33,547 nt of DNA from contig JBBQRG010000030.1 of NCBI GenBank assembly GCA_038215095.1, positions 1 through 33,547 on the forward strand, given 5' to 3'. This document shows positions 30,654 through 33,547 of this stretch, in pieces (the stretch's first letter is position 1; the number at the start of each line of letters is the position of its first letter). The position numbers were made by a program, and so were the translations under genes. This DNA comes from DATACN01 sp038215095. Lineage in GTDB: Bacteria > Actinomycetota > Thermoleophilia > Solirubrobacterales > Thermoleophilaceae. The notes below the pieces were generated by a model, which saw only the letters and a program-made list of their open reading frames with translations, was not told the DNA's origin and searched no databases.

Positions 30654-31619
30654 GTGGGCAGCTCCCTACGAAAGGTCCTCATTGACCATCGCCAGTCCCG
30701 CCGGTTGCTCTCGGCGCTGGCCATCACGATGCTTGCCGGCCTGGCACTGGGCGGGGAGGCGCGTGCGAGCGGGACGGCTTCGATCAGCGGTGACAACCTC
30801 GTCTACACGGGCGATGACACCACCGAGCATGTGGTGATCGACAAGGAGCCGATCAGTAACGACAACGGGGACACGGTGGGGGCGCAGTGGTCCGTCCAGG
30901 ACATCCGCGGTGGAGGCGTGGCCAAGGGCAGCTCTCCGTGCGGCCCGCATCAGAACTTCGACGCCTTCTGCCCGTTTGGCAGCGCCACCCTCAAGGTCAA
31001 GCTCGGCGGCGGCGCCGACACCTTTATCTCCCAGGACCAGACGCTTGGGCTGGACTTCAGCTGCTCGGCGTTCCAGGCGGTCGCCCCGGTCGTGCTCGAC
31101 GGCGGGCGCGGGAGCGATTTCGGGCTCGACGGCACCCGCCTCGGGGACACGATGGCGGGTGGACCAGGGAACGATGCCCTGGCGAGCTGGGACGGCAACG
31201 ACCGCGTCAGCGGCGGCTCGGGCAGGGACCTCGTCGAGACCGGCGACGGCAACGATGTCGCCGATGGCGGCAGCGGCAACGACGTGATCAGCCTCGACTC
31301 GCCCAAGGGTCTTCACCAGCCGAGCTGCTTCGCGGCCACCGGTAAGGGCCATGACATCGGTCGTGGAGGGCCCGGCAATGACTCGGTCGGGACTGAGGGC
31401 AGCGGAAAGGACCGCGTCGAGGGCGGCACCGGAAACGACAGCCTGTCCGCGGGCAAGGGACGCGACAAGCTCTACGGCGGGCCGGGCCGGGACACGATCT
31501 ACTCCCGAGACGGCCAGCGCGACTACGTGAATTGCGGAAGCGGCAGGGACAAGCTGCTGTCGTCCGACCGCAAGGACCGTGTGGTCGGCTGCGAGAAGCG
31601 CTTCCTGCGGCCGCAGTAG
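30654..31619 (+). CDS. Secreted RTX-like calcium-binding repeat protein (321 aa)
   Basis: An extracellular protein with a probable signal peptide at about residues 15-40 (RRLLSALAITMLAGLALGG, then EARAS). From about 110 to the end it has a run of hemolysin-type nonapeptide repeats of the GGxGxDxx form (GGRGSDFGL, GGPGNDALA, GGSGRDLVE, GGSGNDVIS, GGPGNDSVG, GGTGNDSLS, GGPGRDTIY, and a degenerate GSGRDKLL) that fold as a calcium-filled beta-roll. Several cysteines are scattered among them. The start is a GTG at 30654; a GAGGG run ends 5 bases ahead. Neighbours are a glycosidase and an esterase, so it may be a surface or polymer-binding partner. No catalytic motif is seen. Confidence 0.8.
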   Translation: MGSSLRKVLIDHRQSRRLLSALAITMLAGLALGGEARASGTASISGDNLVYTGDDTTEHVVIDKEPISNDNGDTVGAQWSVQDIRGGGVAKGSSPCGPHQNFDAFCPFGSATLKVKLGGGADTFISQDQTLGLDFSCSAFQAVAPVVLDGGRGSDFGLDGTRLGDTMAGGPGNDALASWDGNDRVSGGSGRDLVETGDGNDVADGGSGNDVISLDSPKGLHQPSCFAATGKGHDIGRGGPGNDSVGTEGSGKDRVEGGTGNDSLSAGKGRDKLYGGPGRDTIYSRDGQRDYVNCGSGRDKLLSSDRKDRVVGCEKRFLRPQ

Positions 31620-33270
31620 GACGCCTGCGCAGGTAGCGCGGGCGCGACAAGCCGCAGCTAGCCTCTTTCACATCCGTTTCACAGGCGCGCTCGGTGCGCT
31701 CATTCTCATGCTGGTGCTCGTCCCCGCGGCATGGGCGGGGCCCTCGTCGAAGACGACGGCGGCTGTCTCGCTCGGCGACTCCTACATCTCCGGCGAGGCG
31801 GGGCGCTGGAACGGAAACTCGATCTCGCCCGGCGGCGACAAGGACGGCACCGACCGCGCCTGCCAGCCCCCCGGACCCGCCTGCCAGGTCGACAAGACGA
31901 GGGTGTACGAGCCCGGCACCGAGAACGGCGCCTGCCATCGTTCCGACGTCGCCGAGATCAAGAGCTCGAGCCTCTCGGTCGCCCAGCGCATTGACCTCTC
32001 GTGCTCGGGTGCCAAGACCAACAACGTCTTCCGGGCCTCGCACGGTGGCACCGGTCAGAACGGCGAGCCGGCCCAGGCCGACAAGCTGCTGCCGGTCGCT
32101 CGCGCGAAGGACGTGAAGCTGGTGATGCTGTCGATCGGCGGCAATGACCTCGGCTTCGCGAGCATCATCCAGGCCTGCCTCGAGGCCTACGAGGCCAAGA
32201 CCGGCCCGTGCCAGCCTTCCCAGCAGAAGAAGATCGATTCGCTCAAGGCCAAGACGATCGCCAACGTGGGCAAGGCGATCGACGAGATCCGCGCGGTCAT
32301 GAGCGAGGCCGGCTACGCCGCGCGCGACTATCGCCTGATCGTGCAGACCTACCCCTCGGTGGTCCCGCGCGCCGCGGAGAACCGCTATCCCGAGTCCGGC
32401 CCCGAGCGCACGGCCAACGGCTGCCCGATCTACGACCAGGACTCCAACTGGGCCCGTGACAGCGCCGCGCCGCAGATCGGCGCCGTGGTCAAGGCCGGCG
32501 CGAACTCGCGGGGGGCCGAGACCCTCGACCTCATCAATGCGTTCCAGGGCCACGAGTTCTGCTCCAAGTCCGACGCCCAGAGCACGCCGTTTGCCCGCCC
32601 GTCCGCTGCCGGCGCGGAGTGGGGCCGCTTCCTGGGGGCGAGCACCGTTCAGCAGGGCGAGCTCCAGGAGGCCTTCCATCCTGACGCTTACGGACAGCGC
32701 GCGCTGGGCACCTGCGTGACGAAGGTGTTCGCCGCGCGTAACGGCCGGTTCGCCTGCAGCGGCGCGGCAGGGCTGGACCCCAGCGCGCTGTCGCTCGTCC
32801 GGACGGGCTCGGTTGCCGCCGGGTCGTCGTGCCTGGCGCGGCGCTCGCCGATTGGCGCGGCGTGGATCGGGCGCCTGAAGCTCGGCCTGACCCGCAAGCA
32901 GCTCAGCAGCTCCCCTCGGCTCGCCTCCGTGACCGTTACGAGCAAGACCTCGAAGCGCTACCGCTACTGCGTGAAGGGCAGCAAGGGGCGCGTGACCGCC
33001 GTGTTCGGCAAGGGCACCAGGGTTGACCTGCTGATCGCCACCGCCGGTTCCTATGGCAACCACGGCGTGCATCCAGGGGGGAGCCTGCGCAAGGCCAGGC
33101 GGACGTTCCGGGGGTTGAGGCGCGTGTCGAGGACCGTCTACCGGCTCAGCCGGAGTAGCCGCCGCATCATCGGTGTGCGGAAGGGCAAGGTGCGCTACGT
33201 CGGAGTCGCTTCGAAGCGGACGCTCGGGAGCAAGCGGCTGCTGCGCACCTACCTGAAGCGCGCCGGCTGA
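31579..33270 (+). CDS. Secreted SGNH/GDSL hydrolase with basic C-terminal domain (up to 563 aa)
   Basis: An extracellular esterase/lipase. Block I is VSLGDSYISGE (Ser68, counting from the GTG at 31579), block III is LSIGGNDLGF, and block V is FHPDAYGQ with His367; the layout resembles streptomycete SEST-type enzymes with several cysteines. Residues about 390-563 form a very basic domain with a YRYCVKG...VFGKGTRVDLL pattern also seen in secreted proteins of related bacteria, perhaps for wall binding. The N-terminus is uncertain: the GTG overlaps the previous gene by 41 bases and gives a long pre-signal stretch; ATG at 31708 gives too short a signal; ATC at 31672 would give an ideal one. The gene follows the calcium-repeat gene and ends before a small hairpin. 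Confidence 0.8.
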   Translation: MWSAARSASCGRSRTPAQVARARQAAASLFHIRFTGALGALILMLVLVPAAWAGPSSKTTAAVSLGDSYISGEAGRWNGNSISPGGDKDGTDRACQPPGPACQVDKTRVYEPGTENGACHRSDVAEIKSSSLSVAQRIDLSCSGAKTNNVFRASHGGTGQNGEPAQADKLLPVARAKDVKLVMLSIGGNDLGFASIIQACLEAYEAKTGPCQPSQQKKIDSLKAKTIANVGKAIDEIRAVMSEAGYAARDYRLIVQTYPSVVPRAAENRYPESGPERTANGCPIYDQDSNWARDSAAPQIGAVVKAGANSRGAETLDLINAFQGHEFCSKSDAQSTPFARPSAAGAEWGRFLGASTVQQGELQEAFHPDAYGQRALGTCVTKVFAARNGRFACSGAAGLDPSALSLVRTGSVAAGSSCLARRSPIGAAWIGRLKLGLTRKQLSSSPRLASVTVTSKTSKRYRYCVKGSKGRVTAVFGKGTRVDLLIATAGSYGNHGVHPGGSLRKARRTFRGLRRVSRTVYRLSRSSRRIIGVRKGKVRYVGVASKRTLGSKRLLRTYLKRAG

Positions 33271-33272
33271 CG

Positions 33273-33285
33273 AGCGGAAGCCGCT
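33273..33285 (+). terminator. Short hairpin after the SGNH hydrolase gene
   Basis: AGCGG (33273-33277) and CCGCT (33281-33285) pair over a 3-base loop, 3 bases past the stop, with one G-T and one C-G pair possible below. There is no U-run, so it is a weak terminator at best. Confidence 0.3.
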
Positions 33286-33401
33286 TGTAGAGCGGCACAG
33301 CGGTCATACATCCGTCCACCTACCTCATATCGGGGAGGGAACGGTCGAAGGGTCTTGTGAGTCGGCGAATCAGCGCCGGCCAGCACTCAGGAGGCAATGC
33401 A

Positions 33402-33547
33402 ATGAACAAGAGCAAGAAGGTACTTCGCACCATCCTGGTGGCCGGTGTGCTCAGCGCGCTTGCCGCCCTCGCCACTTTCTCGGCGTTCTCGAGCCAGACG
33501 GACAACCCCGGGAACAACGTGACTGCCGGCACGGTCGCTCTCACCGA
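33402..33547 (+). CDS. TasA-like SipW-dependent secreted protein, N-terminal part (cut by window end)
   Basis: About 48 residues are visible. The start MNKSKKVLRTILVAGVLSAL, the Ala-rich hydrophobic core, then TFSAFSSQTDNPGNNVTAGT and a VAL strand, is the SipW-dependent signal peptide and first strand of TasA/CalY-type proteins. These are released by a special signal peptidase and form fibres or surface layers in Bacillus; actinobacterial members are mostly uncharacterised. ATG at 33402 has a perfect AGGAGG (33389-33394) 7 bases upstream; an ATG at 33397 is out of frame. About 130 bases separate it from the esterase, so it likely has its own promoter. A dedicated signal peptidase gene would be expected downstream, outside the window. 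Confidence 0.8.
   Translation, partial: MNKSKKVLRTILVAGVLSALAALATFSAFSSQTDNPGNNVTAGTVALT

Noticed and set aside
1..33547. tRNA, rRNA and CRISPR searches by eye
   Set aside because: No cloverleaf-like segment with a conserved T-arm, no rRNA-like sequence and no regularly spaced direct repeats were seen. The RTX repeats at 31080-31560 are coding.

Overview
The window is high-GC DNA with dense genes, many GTG and TTG starts and many 4-base ATGA or GTGA overlaps. The protein families fit an actinobacterium: Rv2857c-2860c-like gene order, a SipW-type secreted protein, large LuxR/AAA regulators and an ABM-like monooxygenase-fold protein. Several families (a DUF6812-like protein, an HD protein with an N-terminal membrane region, basic secreted C-terminal domains) suggest class Thermoleophilia (Solirubrobacter-like). 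That placement is inference from gene content only. No tRNA, rRNA or CRISPR array was seen.

Layout. Positions 1-2100: the edge of a probable IS630-type transposase, two small conserved genes, a FadR-type GntR regulator, and a secreted-protein gene broken by a frameshift. Positions 2160-15411: a probable amine-catabolic island. Leftward genes encode a circularly permuted ATP-grasp enzyme, an 823-residue dimethylglycine/sarcosine-dehydrogenase-like flavoprotein and a choline/ethanolamine-kinase-like enzyme. A divergent gene encodes an amino acid/choline-type permease. A glycerol-kinase-like and glycerol-3-phosphate-oxidase-like pair follows. The rightward operon glnA-type ligase, PuuD-type hydrolase, aldehyde dehydrogenase, short-chain dehydrogenase has the content and order of the M. 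tuberculosis glnA4-Rv2859c-aldC-Rv2857c locus. Two divergent control regions in the island share a near-identical 19-base motif, and part of it recurs at the gntR start, so a single regulon is proposed.

Positions 15398-22980: housekeeping and degenerate genes. These are a class I amidotransferase, a membrane protein, a YqgE/AlgH protein, an exported peptidoglycan-binding M23 peptidase, a frameshifted and truncated HD-domain gene, a 39-residue membrane peptide, an SNF2-type helicase, an ltrA pseudogene lacking its centre, and a possible FmdE-like protein.

Positions 22977-29049: a 909-residue LuxR/AAA regulator transcribed away from an operon of a SAM methyltransferase and an unusual alpha/beta-hydrolase/glycosyltransferase fusion. 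Together they look like a small-molecule-modifying unit.

Positions 29157-33547: an ABM-like small protein, then an exported cassette: a clan-A glycoside hydrolase behind a SigB/SigF-like promoter, a calcium-repeat protein, an SGNH hydrolase with a basic C-terminal domain, and the start of a TasA-like SipW-dependent protein. This points to a surface or matrix function.
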